DNA from: DATBFG01 sp036558645
GTDB taxonomy: Bacteria; Acidobacteriota; Terriglobia; Terriglobales; Acidobacteriaceae
Assembly: GCA_036558645.1 (NCBI GenBank)
Contig: DATBFG010000120.1
Location: 47,315-111,314 of the forward strand
Length of the DNA: 64,000 bases
Reading direction: 5' to 3'
Part shown: piece after piece, positions 17,640 through 26,293 of the stretch
Numbering within the stretch: position 1 is the stretch's first letter
Layout of the letters: each line of letters opens with the position of its first letter
Program-made: the position numbers and the translations under genes
The notes under the pieces: generated by a model
Seen by the model: only the letters and a program-made list of their open reading frames with translations
Database searches by the model: none
Told to the model about the DNA's origin: nothing

Positions 17640-18722
17640 CTAGTCCGCTGCTTTCGCGTCCGATTTCCCACGGAAGGCGGGCATCACATGTTTCGAGAAC
17701 AGATGCTGCGTTTTGATGCTCTTCCAATGCTCGAGCCCACCAAAGTTAGAAACAATCGCCAGTTCACCAATTCCGCCCTTTTGCTGCAAAGCTCGAATCT
17801 GGGAGATCACTTTCTCCGGCGTACCAATGTAACCGATTTCCTGCTCGACGATTTGCTCGTATGTGAGTTTTGTTAGCGATTCCAGGGCTCCGCTAGCGTA
17901 GAAGCCATAGCCCTTTGCATTTAGTTCAGCTTTCTTTTCCGGACTCTGGATGGACTCGACCGGCGACGCATTGAACGCCAAGAAATTCAGTAGGGCCTGT
18001 TCGACTTCCTTACGAATCTGCCTTTCGTCTTCGTCGATGTACACCGGACGAATGTAAACGATATCTGGGTCGTGGCCGCTTTCTGTGCACGCCTTCTTAT
18101 AGATGTTCAGCGGGCCTTCGAGTACTTTCCACGGCAACAAGGGAGGAACAAAGATTCCCCAGCCTTTCTGTCCAGCGGTCTGATATGTGATGTCACTCGT
18201 GCCACCGGTATAAAACTTGGGATAAGGCTTCTGGACGGGGCGCGGCACAACCGTCACGTCGTTCACCGAATAGAACTTTCCCTGATACGAGAATTTGTCT
18301 TTCGTGAATGCCAGTTCAAGGATGTCGACGGCTTCATTGTAGCGAGGGCGGCTCTCTTCGAGTGGCATGGCTGATGGACCAAAGAGCCAGGCGTGACCGC
18401 GTCCCAACCCTACTTCGAGTCGTCCATTTGTCAGGATATCGGCTTCCGCAATCATACCTGCAAGCCGCATCGGATTTTCAAGAGGCAGCGTGTGCAGCGC
18501 CGTACGAAATCGAATTCGCTCGGTGCGCTGGGCCGCAGCGGCGAACATTGCCAAGGGATTTGCCGAGATGGAGAACTTCTGAAAGAAATGATGATCGATG
18601 ACTGAGTAAACATCGAATCCTGATTGGTCCGCGTGCTCGATCTGACGCATGATTTCCCAGGTCATGTCGTAGTACGATTTGCCTGGCGGCGTCTGCATTT
18701 CACAATAAATTCCGAAACGCAT
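17640..18722 (-). CDS. Luciferase-like monooxygenase, probably FMNH2-dependent
   Basis: 360 aa TIM-barrel flavin monooxygenase of the bacterial luciferase family: MRFGIYCEMQTPPG, SVIDHHF, ALHTLPLENPMRLAGMIAEADILTNGRLEVGLGRGH. It resembles two-component, FMNH2-using members more than the F420-type protein at 6498-7562. Support comes from a flavin reductase gene ending only 10 bases upstream. A GGGGGAAAC ribosome site precedes the ATG. Expected reaction: O2-dependent oxygenation or C-N/C-C bond cleavage of a small organic molecule. The substrate cannot be inferred from sequence. Confidence 0.87.
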   Translation of the reverse strand: MRFGIYCEMQTPPGKSYYDMTWEIMRQIEHADQSGFDVYSVIDHHFFQKFSISANPLAMFAAAAQRTERIRFRTALHTLPLENPMRLAGMIAEADILTNGRLEVGLGRGHAWLFGPSAMPLEESRPRYNEAVDILELAFTKDKFSYQGKFYSVNDVTVVPRPVQKPYPKFYTGGTSDITYQTAGQKGWGIFVPPLLPWKVLEGPLNIYKKACTESGHDPDIVYIRPVYIDEDERQIRKEVEQALLNFLAFNASPVESIQSPEKKAELNAKGYGFYASGALESLTKLTYEQIVEQEIGYIGTPEKVISQIRALQQKGGIGELAIVSNFGGLEHWKSIKTQHLFSKHVMPAFRGKSDAKAAD

Positions 18723-18732
18723 GTTTCCCCCA

Positions 18733-19284
18733 TCATTCTCGGTGCGGTTCTGATTTTTGGTTCGCCGTCTTTTCCGTCGCTTGCGCCTCTGCCGCCGCCT
18801 GCTGGATGCTTCGATACTTCCCTCGGAAAAACAGCAGCGGATTCCCCTCGCGAACTACAACGTCTTCCACTTCTGCGATAAAGATCGTGTGATCTCCGGC
18901 ATCCTGTGCCGAGTGTAAGCGGCATTCAAGATAGGCCAGCGCTCCGTGAAGCACCGGAGTTCCGTGTGCAGTCCGGTCGAAACGGGCACCAGCTTCGATT
19001 TCCGCCCTCTCATGTGTCCGGTCGGCCCGCGCATAGTATTCCGAGGCTCTCCTCTGATCCTCCGCGAGAACGTTCACTCCGAATCGCTTTCTCGCGTGCA
19101 GCTGCGCATGCGTACGAGCCTTATTAGCGACACATACAAGCACCAGCAAGGGATCGATCGACACCGAAGTAAACGCATTCGCAGTCATTCCATGCACTTC
19201 GCCTTCATAGTCGACTGTAATGACAGTAACGCCCGTAGCAAAGCAACCCATGGCCTTGCGAAAGTCTGGCTGGGTGACACTCAT
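18733..19284 (-). CDS. Flavin reductase (HpaC/DIM6-NTAB family)
   Basis: 183 aa split-barrel flavin reductase (FRKAMGCFATGVTVITV, ANAFTSVSIDPLLVLVC, FGVNVLAEDQ). It provides free reduced FMN/FAD for a partner monooxygenase, here most likely the luciferase-like protein encoded immediately downstream. The open frame extends to 19515, but start 19284 (MSVTQPDFRK) is chosen because the family fold begins there and the longer version would run into the TonB receptor gene. The Glu/Ala/Lys-rich tail of about 20 residues is probably disordered. Confidence 0.88.
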   Translation of the reverse strand: MSVTQPDFRKAMGCFATGVTVITVDYEGEVHGMTANAFTSVSIDPLLVLVCVANKARTHAQLHARKRFGVNVLAEDQRRASEYYARADRTHERAEIEAGARFDRTAHGTPVLHGALAYLECRLHSAQDAGDHTIFIAEVEDVVVREGNPLLFFRGKYRSIQQAAAEAQATEKTANQKSEPHRE

Positions 19285-19351
19285 AAGACGGGCCCATGCC
19301 CAAATATCAGATTCGGTGGAGTGACCCGCGCCACCCCACCCTTCAGAAGTT

Positions 19352-22300
19352 TTACCATGTAAAGCGCAAGGCAAGTTGAACCTGACGCGGATTAAAAATG
19401 GCCCGAGGTGTTCCGTAAGAGGGATTGGGGGAACCCTCGCGCAGCCCTGTCGGCGTGGCCGGGCAACCCGAGGCCACTGGATCCACGGCAAAGGGGCAGA
19501 AATCTGCCGCCCCATACGCTGTGTTGAAGAAGCGGATATTCAGGGTGTTGAAAAGATTGAACGCTTCCGCCAATGCTTGCAGTCTGACCCTTTCGGTCAA
19601 GCTGAAAGTACGCGACACGCGCATGTCTACGCTCTGGTAGCCGTCGCCCTTAAATGAGTTGCGTGGCTCGACGCCGACACGGTCGTTGTTGCCGAAGATG
19701 TCGCCATTGGCGTCAAAGCCAGCGAACTTGGTGAAGTAGTGAGGCGTTTCGAGGCTCACAATCGTCGATAGTTCCCAGTTATTCAGCAAGCGATTAAGGT
19801 TCGTTGGAGAAGTCAGAGTTGCGTTCCCTACAAATCGGTGCGCCACATAATCCGCAGAAACGGCGCGCTCACGGTCGAAGCAGCAACTATCCTGTGGGAT
19901 GAGGACAAAACTCGGGTTTGGACCGTTGTCGATACCCTTCGACCAGGTATAACTCACGCCAAACCCAATATGGTGGGTAGTTCGCTTGTTCAGGTTCACC
20001 AGCAGGCCATCCCAGACTGAATCCCACTTGGAGTCAGCTTCGAAATCTACCGCAAACGGAAATGTACGGATATTGGGCAATACCCCGAATGCCGTCCCCG
20101 GCAGGCAATCTGTAGGATTCGTGGGTCCCGGATCGGCGCAATAGTAGTTCTTTACGCCTGCGCCTCCTTGCGAGTTGTGGACGATGTGCGTCGCAGCTTC
20201 GGTGCCCGTATTGTAGAAAGTATTCGCGTCGGGCTGATTCACGTTATAGAAGCTTCCCAGGTGAATGCCCCTCACATGCATCCCTGTAATACTGAGGGCT
20301 GTATCTTTCATGGGCTGGAACTCGATGCCCAGGCTGATCTGCGCTCCGTACGGCGGCTTGTGGTCCTTGACAAAACGTACGATCACCGCATCGAGTGCGT
20401 TGCTGGGATAAGTCGCCGTGCCCAGGCCCGGAGAAACCATATTGGCTAATGCGGCCGCCATAGAAAAGGGATCCGAGCCGAACGCCGATAGTCTCGTCTT
20501 CGCATTGAGATCATCCTGTATGTTTTCCCGTCCAGGATACTTTTGTAATCCACCGCACGACGGAATCTGACACATCAGCAACGGCGACGGGATCGTGCCA
20601 TGGAACAGGCCGCCGCCCCCGCGAATCACCAGATTTCGATAGCCGCCAGGCGCATAGGCAAAACCCACACGGGGATCGAAGTTCTTTAATGGGTTGTTGA
20701 TGGCCGCGCTGGGCCAGGTCTCACCTTCCCACCGCAAACCGTAATTAAGAGTCAGCTTCGTGCTGGCACGCCACTTGTCCTGGATGTACAGCCCTTCATA
20801 AGTATGGCCTAGCTCTCCCTTTGCCTGATTCCGCACAGCCGACGAAATCGCGGTTCCCTGGTAAACAGAAGTGTTAAATGTAGGCTCATTGAATCCTGAG
20901 GCAGTGTCAAAGCGTTCGAAGAAGATAACGAACGGATGCGGGGCACCAACAAAATCACTTCCCAGGAACGCGTCGAGGCTGCCAAAGTCAGCCTCAAATG
21001 GATAGAACAACGGGAAGGATTCTGTCGTGTTCACGTGGTTGAAATCGCCGCCAAACGAAATCGTGTGATTGCCGATGGTTTTTGTAACGTCATCGACGAT
21101 CTCAAAGCGGCCTTCTTCATAAAAGTCTGGATTCCCGCGGTTCACCCCCAACGTAAACACATTCGACACTTCCAGGTGAGGCTGTGTGCTAGTTGTTGGG
21201 AAGTCAAAAAAGCGGTGAGCGTACTGAACACGAACTTCATTCACCAGTGAAGGAGAGAACACCGATACCAGGTTGCCGACTACCGACTGATCGCGGAAAT
21301 CGTTATTCTTGAAACCTGACGGCAAATCGAAGCCATCGTTCAAGGGAGACAAATTGGTCGACCGTTGGTCATTGAAGAAATACCGAGCGAAGAACGAGTG
21401 ATGCTCGGAGAATGAGTGATCTAATTTCACCAGAAAGTCGTCATAGTCAATGTCGCGGTTGACGTGCAGATTCTCAGCCGGCAAACCCCAGGTATTCACT
21501 TTCACGGCATTGATAGCCGTCAGGTTGTCGAGCACGGTGGAGTTATAGAAGGGCGACTCCACGTGCCGCTGTCCTTCATAGTTCGCGAAATAGAAGGTCC
21601 TGTCTTTTATGAGCGGCCCGCCTAGCGTGGCGCCGAACTGGTTCTGCCGCAGCTTGTTGAATCCCTGTCCTGCCAGCGGGCTCTTGGCATCCATCGCGTC
21701 ATTTCGAAAGTATTCGTACGCCGAGCCATGGAGTGTGTTCGATCCGCTCTTGGTGATGACATTGACAATGCCGCCTACCGCGCGTCCAAACTCGGTTGTG
21801 TAGCTGCTATTGATGACGCGGAACTCCTGCACTGCTTCTTGTGACGGCGTGGTCTTCTGAATGCCTGATGCCGTCGACATGTTGTCGGCACCATCCACTG
21901 CCACAAAGTTGTAGTGGATATTCTGTCCGGCAAACGAGAGCTTGGTTACCGGCTCAATGATCACGTCGGTGCTGCCCGACGTCGTGTCGCCAATCGTCAC
22001 GCCTGGAGCCAACAATGCGAAATCGATGAATTGCCGCCCGTTGACGGGCAATTGTTCGATCTTTTGCTGGTCAATGACAGAGCTGACCATGGTGCGGGTA
22101 GGCTCAGCCACCGGCCCGACATCCTGTACTGTCACCTGCTGGCTGATTTGGCCCACGGGAAGGTTGAAATCCAGGCTCCCGCTGGCACCCAGATCCAGGT
22201 GGATCTTTTTCGCCTGGGTCTGGAAACCATTTTTTTCTGCGGTAACCGTGTAATCTCCCGGAGGAAGCGAAGGAATCTGGTAATCGCCGGTGGCGCTGGC

Positions 22301-22507
22301 CACTGTGTTACGCGACAATCCGGTCGCGGCATTCACGGCCGTGACGTTAGCCTGAGAGATCGCAGCTCCGGTAGTGTCATAAATTCTTCCTTGGATGGAG
22401 ACGGTAACAACCTGGGCGTTCAACAGGACGCTGGCAACCGATAGCAGACACACGCAAGTAAGCCCTCGCAGCACCTGTAAAGTCGAGCATTTTCCAACGA
22501 GATTCAT
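19352..22507 (-). CDS. TonB-dependent receptor with carboxypeptidase-regulatory-like domain (Oar-like)
   Basis: 1051 aa outer-membrane protein. Sec signal (residues about 1-32), a CarboxypepD_reg-like beta-sandwich (GRIYDTTGAAISQANVTA), a plug domain (INSSYTTEFGRAVGGIVNVITKSG) and a large beta barrel ending in the aromatic FTW motif for barrel insertion. This architecture is common in Acidobacteriota and is used for TonB-driven uptake of large or scarce substrates. Start 22507 is supported by GGGGAG seven bases upstream; an upstream ATG at 22537 lacks one. It follows the regulator gene by 63 bases, so it is probably the first structural gene of the leftward run and imports the island's substrate (inference). 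Confidence 0.93.
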   Translation of the reverse strand: MNLVGKCSTLQVLRGLTCVCLLSVASVLLNAQVVTVSIQGRIYDTTGAAISQANVTAVNAATGLSRNTVASATGDYQIPSLPPGDYTVTAEKNGFQTQAKKIHLDLGASGSLDFNLPVGQISQQVTVQDVGPVAEPTRTMVSSVIDQQKIEQLPVNGRQFIDFALLAPGVTIGDTTSGSTDVIIEPVTKLSFAGQNIHYNFVAVDGADNMSTASGIQKTTPSQEAVQEFRVINSSYTTEFGRAVGGIVNVITKSGSNTLHGSAYEYFRNDAMDAKSPLAGQGFNKLRQNQFGATLGGPLIKDRTFYFANYEGQRHVESPFYNSTVLDNLTAINAVKVNTWGLPAENLHVNRDIDYDDFLVKLDHSFSEHHSFFARYFFNDQRSTNLSPLNDGFDLPSGFKNNDFRDQSVVGNLVSVFSPSLVNEVRVQYAHRFFDFPTTSTQPHLEVSNVFTLGVNRGNPDFYEEGRFEIVDDVTKTIGNHTISFGGDFNHVNTTESFPLFYPFEADFGSLDAFLGSDFVGAPHPFVIFFERFDTASGFNEPTFNTSVYQGTAISSAVRNQAKGELGHTYEGLYIQDKWRASTKLTLNYGLRWEGETWPSAAINNPLKNFDPRVGFAYAPGGYRNLVIRGGGGLFHGTIPSPLLMCQIPSCGGLQKYPGRENIQDDLNAKTRLSAFGSDPFSMAAALANMVSPGLGTATYPSNALDAVIVRFVKDHKPPYGAQISLGIEFQPMKDTALSITGMHVRGIHLGSFYNVNQPDANTFYNTGTEAATHIVHNSQGGAGVKNYYCADPGPTNPTDCLPGTAFGVLPNIRTFPFAVDFEADSKWDSVWDGLLVNLNKRTTHHIGFGVSYTWSKGIDNGPNPSFVLIPQDSCCFDRERAVSADYVAHRFVGNATLTSPTNLNRLLNNWELSTIVSLETPHYFTKFAGFDANGDIFGNNDRVGVEPRNSFKGDGYQSVDMRVSRTFSLTERVRLQALAEAFNLFNTLNIRFFNTAYGAADFCPFAVDPVASGCPATPTGLREGSPNPSYGTPRAIFNPRQVQLALRFTW

Positions 22508-22570
22508 TTGCGTTCTCCCCTTTTTTCTACGCATCACGAGGCAGTCCCAATATGATGATTTCTGTCTCCA

Positions 22571-23248
22571 TCACTTCGTCCTCTTGGCGGGATGACTGCT
22601 GCCGATTACCTGCGACAGTCGCAACTCCGAATCGTCCAGATGCTGCGACAGCACGGCAGCGCAGTCTTTGAGTTTTCCCGATGACAAGAGTTGATAGATT
22701 TTTCGATGAACCGGAATCAGGGCGCCAGGATCGTCATGCCGGCGATCGACGAGAACCATCCCCATGCGCAATTCCCCAATGAGCGTCTGGTAGAAATTCT
22801 CCAGCCGCCGGTTTTGATGAAAGCGGATGAGCAAGCTGTGGAATTGTAAGTCGAAACTCACGGCTTGTGCCCAATCGCGAGCCCGCACACAACGCTCGTA
22901 ACCTTCAAGCGCGCCGCGGAGCTCCGGCAGGACATCTTCATGCCTGGATTTCGCACTGAGTACAGCCGGAATCTCCAGCATCCGGCGGAGGTGGTAGATC
23001 TCTTTCACGTCTTTGAGGGAGAGCTGCGAGACCGCCACCCCCCTGTGGATGCTGCGCTTCAGCAGCCCTTCCAGTGAGAGAATCCGCATAGCCTCGCGCA
23101 TGGTATTGCGCGACACACCCAGTGAACTGGCCAGGGGCACTTCCTGCAGGGCTGTTCCCGGACGCAACTCGCCATTCAGAATTCTCTGCCGCAGGATCGA
23201 TGCTGCCTGATCCGCCACACTCACGCGATGAATCTGCGATCGATCCAT
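22571..23248 (-). CDS. GntR-family transcriptional regulator with FCD domain
   Basis: 225 aa. An N-terminal winged helix-turn-helix (residues about 10-75: AASILRQRILNGELRPG, SLGVSRNTMREAMRIL, IHRGVAVSQLS) is joined to an all-helical FadR-C-like FCD ligand domain with the metal-ligand type His and Asp residues expected (FDLQFHSLL, VHRKIYQLL). FCD regulators normally repress and respond to a pathway carboxylate. It sits between the two divergent operons of the island and is preceded by a nested palindrome overlapping its own promoter, so autoregulation and control of the rightward cof operon are likely. Confidence 0.92.
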   Translation of the reverse strand: MDRSQIHRVSVADQAASILRQRILNGELRPGTALQEVPLASSLGVSRNTMREAMRILSLEGLLKRSIHRGVAVSQLSLKDVKEIYHLRRMLEIPAVLSAKSRHEDVLPELRGALEGYERCVRARDWAQAVSFDLQFHSLLIRFHQNRRLENFYQTLIGELRMGMVLVDRRHDDPGALIPVHRKIYQLLSSGKLKDCAAVLSQHLDDSELRLSQVIGSSHPAKRTK

Positions 23249-23286
23249 TCAGAACCGGACCAGAAACCGGAGCGAAGTTGCGCGAA

Positions 23287-23315
23287 ATCTTGAACCGAGT
23301 TGTTCAACTTGTCAA
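23287..23315 (-). promoter_or_regulatory. Probable sigma70-type promoter of the GntR regulator and leftward operon
   Basis: Read on the minus strand, a perfect -35 TTGACA (23315-23310) and a CAAGAT -10 (23292-23287) are exactly 17 bases apart, about 40 bases before the GntR start. The -35 element lies inside the central palindrome, so a bound repressor would block polymerase. The -10 is imperfect (three of six consensus bases). Confidence 0.6.
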
Positions 23316-23332
23316 GTGTTGAACAATTCAAC
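23300..23332. promoter_or_regulatory. Nested palindromic operator between gntR and cofG
   Basis: Outer arms TTGTTCAAC (23300-23308) and GTTGAACAA (23318-23326) are perfect inverted repeats. They enclose an 11-bp palindrome, ACTTGTCAAGT (23307-23317). A further half site TTCAAC (23327-23332) forms a second inverted repeat with GTTGAA (23318-23323). The FadR-subfamily of GntR proteins binds short palindromes of this general kind. Its location suggests control of both divergent operons; the binding protein is inferred to be the adjacent regulator. Confidence 0.7.
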
Positions 23333-23505
23333 GATGGATGGCTGAAACTGACGCTTCATTCTTCGAGTGTCATGTTGGGTGAAAGCTCTGAGACCTGCCT
23401 TTCACCCCGGTTTTTCTTGCGTTTTCGGCGTGAGTACCGCACGATTAAAGCCCGTCCGGCTTCATGTATCATCTCCTCTGTGGGGCAAGCCTCTTGAGCA
23501 GCACG

Positions 23506-24687
23506 ATGGCAGGACGAACACACTCGTATAGCCTTCCAGACGCCGTACCAGCGGAAATTCCAGTACCGCTCACACGAGAGGACGCCTGCAATTGGATCCG
23601 ATGCTCTGAGGAAGATCTGCCCGCCTTGCTGGCAGCCGCCGCGGCTGCGCGTGATCGATTTAAGCCGGGCGTGATTACCTACTCGCGAAAAGTTTTCATC
23701 CCTTTGACCAACCTATGCCGTGATTACTGTGGCTACTGCACCTTTCGACGAGACCCCCAGCAGCCCGGCGCCCACACCATGACTCCAGATGAGGTTATGG
23801 AAGTTGTGCGGTCTGGAGAAAAACTCGGCTGCACCGAGGCACTGTTCAGCCTGGGCGACAAGCCAGAGTTACTGTTTCCCGAGATGCGTGAAACGCTCCG
23901 TCATTTCGGATACAACTCAACCTTGCAGTACCTGGAAGCCATGTGCGACGTGGTTCTGCAGAAGTCCTCTCTGCTGCCGCACCCGAATCCCGGATTGTTG
24001 AGCGCAGAATGGATCACCCGTCTGGCGGCAGTTTCACCCAGCATGGGGCTGATGCTGGAAACCACAAACACATCCTTGATGGGCCCTGGCGCAGCGCACG
24101 ACAACGCTCCAGATAAGGTTCCCGCCCGCCGTTTGCGCACCATCGAAGAAGCTGGCAAGCAAGGTATCCCCTTTACTACCGGCTTGCTGATCGGCATCGG
24201 CGAAGGTCCCGATGATCGCGTAGATACTTTGCTCGCGATTCGCCGACTCCACGAGCGTTATGGACATATCCAGGAAGTGATTGTGCAGAATTTTCGGGTT
24301 AAGCCAGACATCCCGATGTCCTCCTGGCCGGAACCCACGCAAGGCGACATGATGCGAACCGTCGCGGTCGCCCGTCTTCTCATGCCAAATGTAAATATTC
24401 AGGCACCGCCAAATTTGTCCGCGCCGCATTATGACGATTTGATCGATGCCGGCATCAACGATTGGGGTGGAGTTTCGCCACTGACACCCGATTTCATCAA
24501 CCCGGAGCGCCCTTGGCCCCACCTCGAGCAGCTCAAAATCAGAACCGAAGCTAAGGGCTTCGCGTTGCGGCAGCGCCTGCCGGTGTACCCTGAATTCCTT
24601 TCTAAGGTCATCTCAAGCCCCGGCTTGCTTTCGCAAAAGACGGGTGCTGCCGCGGATCCATTCGGATTCGCTCGGAGCGATTCATGA
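23506..24687 (+). CDS. cofG: 7,8-didemethyl-8-hydroxy-5-deazariboflavin synthase subunit CofG
   Basis: Radical SAM enzyme (about 393 aa) that with CofH builds the deazaflavin chromophore Fo of coenzyme F420 from a ribityl-aminouracil and tyrosine. The CX3CX2C 4Fe-4S motif is CRDYCGYC (cysteines near residues 71, 75 and 78). FSLGDKPE and the C-terminal INDWGGVSPLTPDFINPE are CofG hallmarks. It is separate from CofH, unlike the fused actinobacterial FbiC. The start is uncertain: ATG 23506 is preferred over ATG 23464; neither has a strong ribosome site. It is the first gene of the rightward operon and its stop overlaps the cofD start (ATGA). Confidence 0.93.
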   Translation: MAGRTHSYSLPDAVPAEIPVPLTREDACNWIRCSEEDLPALLAAAAAARDRFKPGVITYSRKVFIPLTNLCRDYCGYCTFRRDPQQPGAHTMTPDEVMEVVRSGEKLGCTEALFSLGDKPELLFPEMRETLRHFGYNSTLQYLEAMCDVVLQKSSLLPHPNPGLLSAEWITRLAAVSPSMGLMLETTNTSLMGPGAAHDNAPDKVPARRLRTIEEAGKQGIPFTTGLLIGIGEGPDDRVDTLLAIRRLHERYGHIQEVIVQNFRVKPDIPMSSWPEPTQGDMMRTVAVARLLMPNVNIQAPPNLSAPHYDDLIDAGINDWGGVSPLTPDFINPERPWPHLEQLKIRTEAKGFALRQRLPVYPEFLSKVISSPGLLSQKTGAAADPFGFARSDS

Positions 24688-25643
24688 TCGTGGTCCTGAC
24701 CGGTGGGACCGGTGGCGCCAAGTTTGTCGATGGCCTAAGGCAGGTGGTTCCGCCCGAAGAGCTGACCATCGTGGTCAACACCGGAGACGACCTTGTTTGG
24801 TGGGGACTTTACCTCTCGCCGGACATTGATTCCATCACCTACGTCCTTGCTGGACTGCTGAGCAAAGAGCGCGGTTGGGGCGTCAAGGGCGATACCTTTT
24901 ATTGCCTGCAAGCTATGGGACAGTTGGGACAGCCGAACTGGTTCCATGTGGGTGATCACGATCTTGCTATCCACCTGACGCGCACACAACTTCTGGCGGA
25001 AAAGAAGACTCTCTCGGAGGCGACGAGAGAGATTTGTACGAAGCTCGGCGTGCAAGCGCGCATCCTGCCCATGAGTGACTCGCGAGTGGAGACGCGTGTT
25101 CTTACTCCTGTAGGCGAGCTCAGCTTCGAAGAATATTTCGTGCAGCGCTGGTATCAGGATCCAGTCGAGTCGGTGCGTTTCGCCGGCGCCGCGGAGTCAA
25201 AGCCTGCACCGTTCGTAGTCGAGGCTATTCGCAATGCGGATCTGGTATTGCTTGCTCCTAGCAATCCGATCACAAGCATTGGACCAATATTGGCCGTTCC
25301 TGGCATCCGTGAGGCGTTGCTCGCAAGCCGCGCTCCTGTCGGGGCCATCAGCCCGATTGTGGGCGGAACCGCTGTCTCCGGTCCTGCCGGAATCTTGATG
25401 GCAGCCCAGGAACTACCAGTTTCGATCGCCGGCGTCGCACAGGCTTATCATGATTTCCTTGATGTATTGATCGTCGACGATCGCGATGCAGAGGCTGCGG
25501 CGCAGCTACGTGGCTCTGGCTTCCGCGTACATTGCACGAGGACAATCATGCGCAGCGCGGAAAACAAAGTTGCCTTGGCTCGTGCCGTTCTTTCGTTCAT
25601 GTCGGCAGAGAAAAATTCGCGCGCCGCGTCGGAAACGCCATGA
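24684..25643 (+). CDS. cofD: 2-phospho-L-lactate transferase CofD
   Basis: 319 aa. Transfers the phospholactyl (or phosphoenolpyruvyl) moiety from the GDP-activated donor to Fo, giving (dehydro)F420-0. The N-terminal LTGGTGGAKFVDGL, VVNTGDD and later GDHDLA and SDSRVETRV motifs are characteristic, as is the LLAPSNPITSIGPIL segment. Length is normal. It overlaps cofG by ATGA and cofC by ATGA, so translational coupling is expected. Confidence 0.95.
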   Translation: MIVVLTGGTGGAKFVDGLRQVVPPEELTIVVNTGDDLVWWGLYLSPDIDSITYVLAGLLSKERGWGVKGDTFYCLQAMGQLGQPNWFHVGDHDLAIHLTRTQLLAEKKTLSEATREICTKLGVQARILPMSDSRVETRVLTPVGELSFEEYFVQRWYQDPVESVRFAGAAESKPAPFVVEAIRNADLVLLAPSNPITSIGPILAVPGIREALLASRAPVGAISPIVGGTAVSGPAGILMAAQELPVSIAGVAQAYHDFLDVLIVDDRDAEAAAQLRGSGFRVHCTRTIMRSAENKVALARAVLSFMSAEKNSRAASETP

Positions 25644-26293
25644 TTATCATCCCAGTCAAGAACCTGCAGACCGCCAAGCAGCGACTGGCGCCGCTCCTCG
25701 ATCAACCCAGCCGCACCGAGCTGGCACAAGCCATGTTGCTCGACGTTGCCGAGGCCATTGCAGCATGGAGCGAAAGACCATCTGTGGCCCTCGTCACAAG
25801 CGACGCGTTCGCAGTTGATTTGGCAAAGGAATTACAGTTCGACATCATTCCAGACTCAGCCAACACGGGCGAGAGCGATGCTATCTCCATGGCGACACAA
25901 GTCTGTGTATCTCGCGGTGTAGATTTCACTCTCGTGATTCCCGGAGATATCCCTTTGCTGCATCATCGCGAGCTGCAGGCGATTCTTGAAGGAGCTCCAG
26001 AACATGGCTCTGTGCTGGTACCCGCCGCCGATGGTCGCGGCAGCAACGCCGTGTTTCGCCGCCCCGCCGATCTGTTTCCGCTGAGATTCGGCAACGATAG
26101 TTTCAAGCCACATGTCGCGGCGGCGAGAGCAACTCAACAGCCGTGCGTCGTTCTCTCGTTTCCCGGCATTGCGCTCGACGTAGACAATGCCGCGGACCTC
26201 CGGCGTCTTGTCTCTCTCCCCGGAGACACGCGTTCGCAGCGCCTCGCGCGTGAGTGGGACTTGTCCGAATTGCCGATGGCAGCGAGTGAGTAA
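25640..26293 (+). CDS. cofC: 2-phospho-L-lactate/phosphoenolpyruvate guanylyltransferase CofC
   Basis: 217 aa nucleotidyltransferase that activates phospholactate or phosphoenolpyruvate with GTP for CofD. The start is MIIIPVKNLQTAKQRLAPLL (nucleotide-binding K-x(3)-K-x-R-L), then VIPGDIPLL and GRGSNAVFRRP, which are typical of CofC/FbiD. The open frame begins upstream at 25532, but ATG 25640 overlaps the cofD stop as ATGA and matches the family N-terminus. Whether it uses phospholactate or phosphoenolpyruvate cannot be read from sequence. Confidence 0.93.
   Translation: MIIIPVKNLQTAKQRLAPLLDQPSRTELAQAMLLDVAEAIAAWSERPSVALVTSDAFAVDLAKELQFDIIPDSANTGESDAISMATQVCVSRGVDFTLVIPGDIPLLHHRELQAILEGAPEHGSVLVPAADGRGSNAVFRRPADLFPLRFGNDSFKPHVAAARATQQPCVVLSFPGIALDVDNAADLRRLVSLPGDTRSQRLAREWDLSELPMAASE

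Noticed and set aside
19285..19515. N-terminal extension of the flavin reductase frame to 19515
   Set aside because: It overlaps the end of the TonB receptor gene, is Pro/Arg-rich and does not match the family; ATG 19284 is the natural start.
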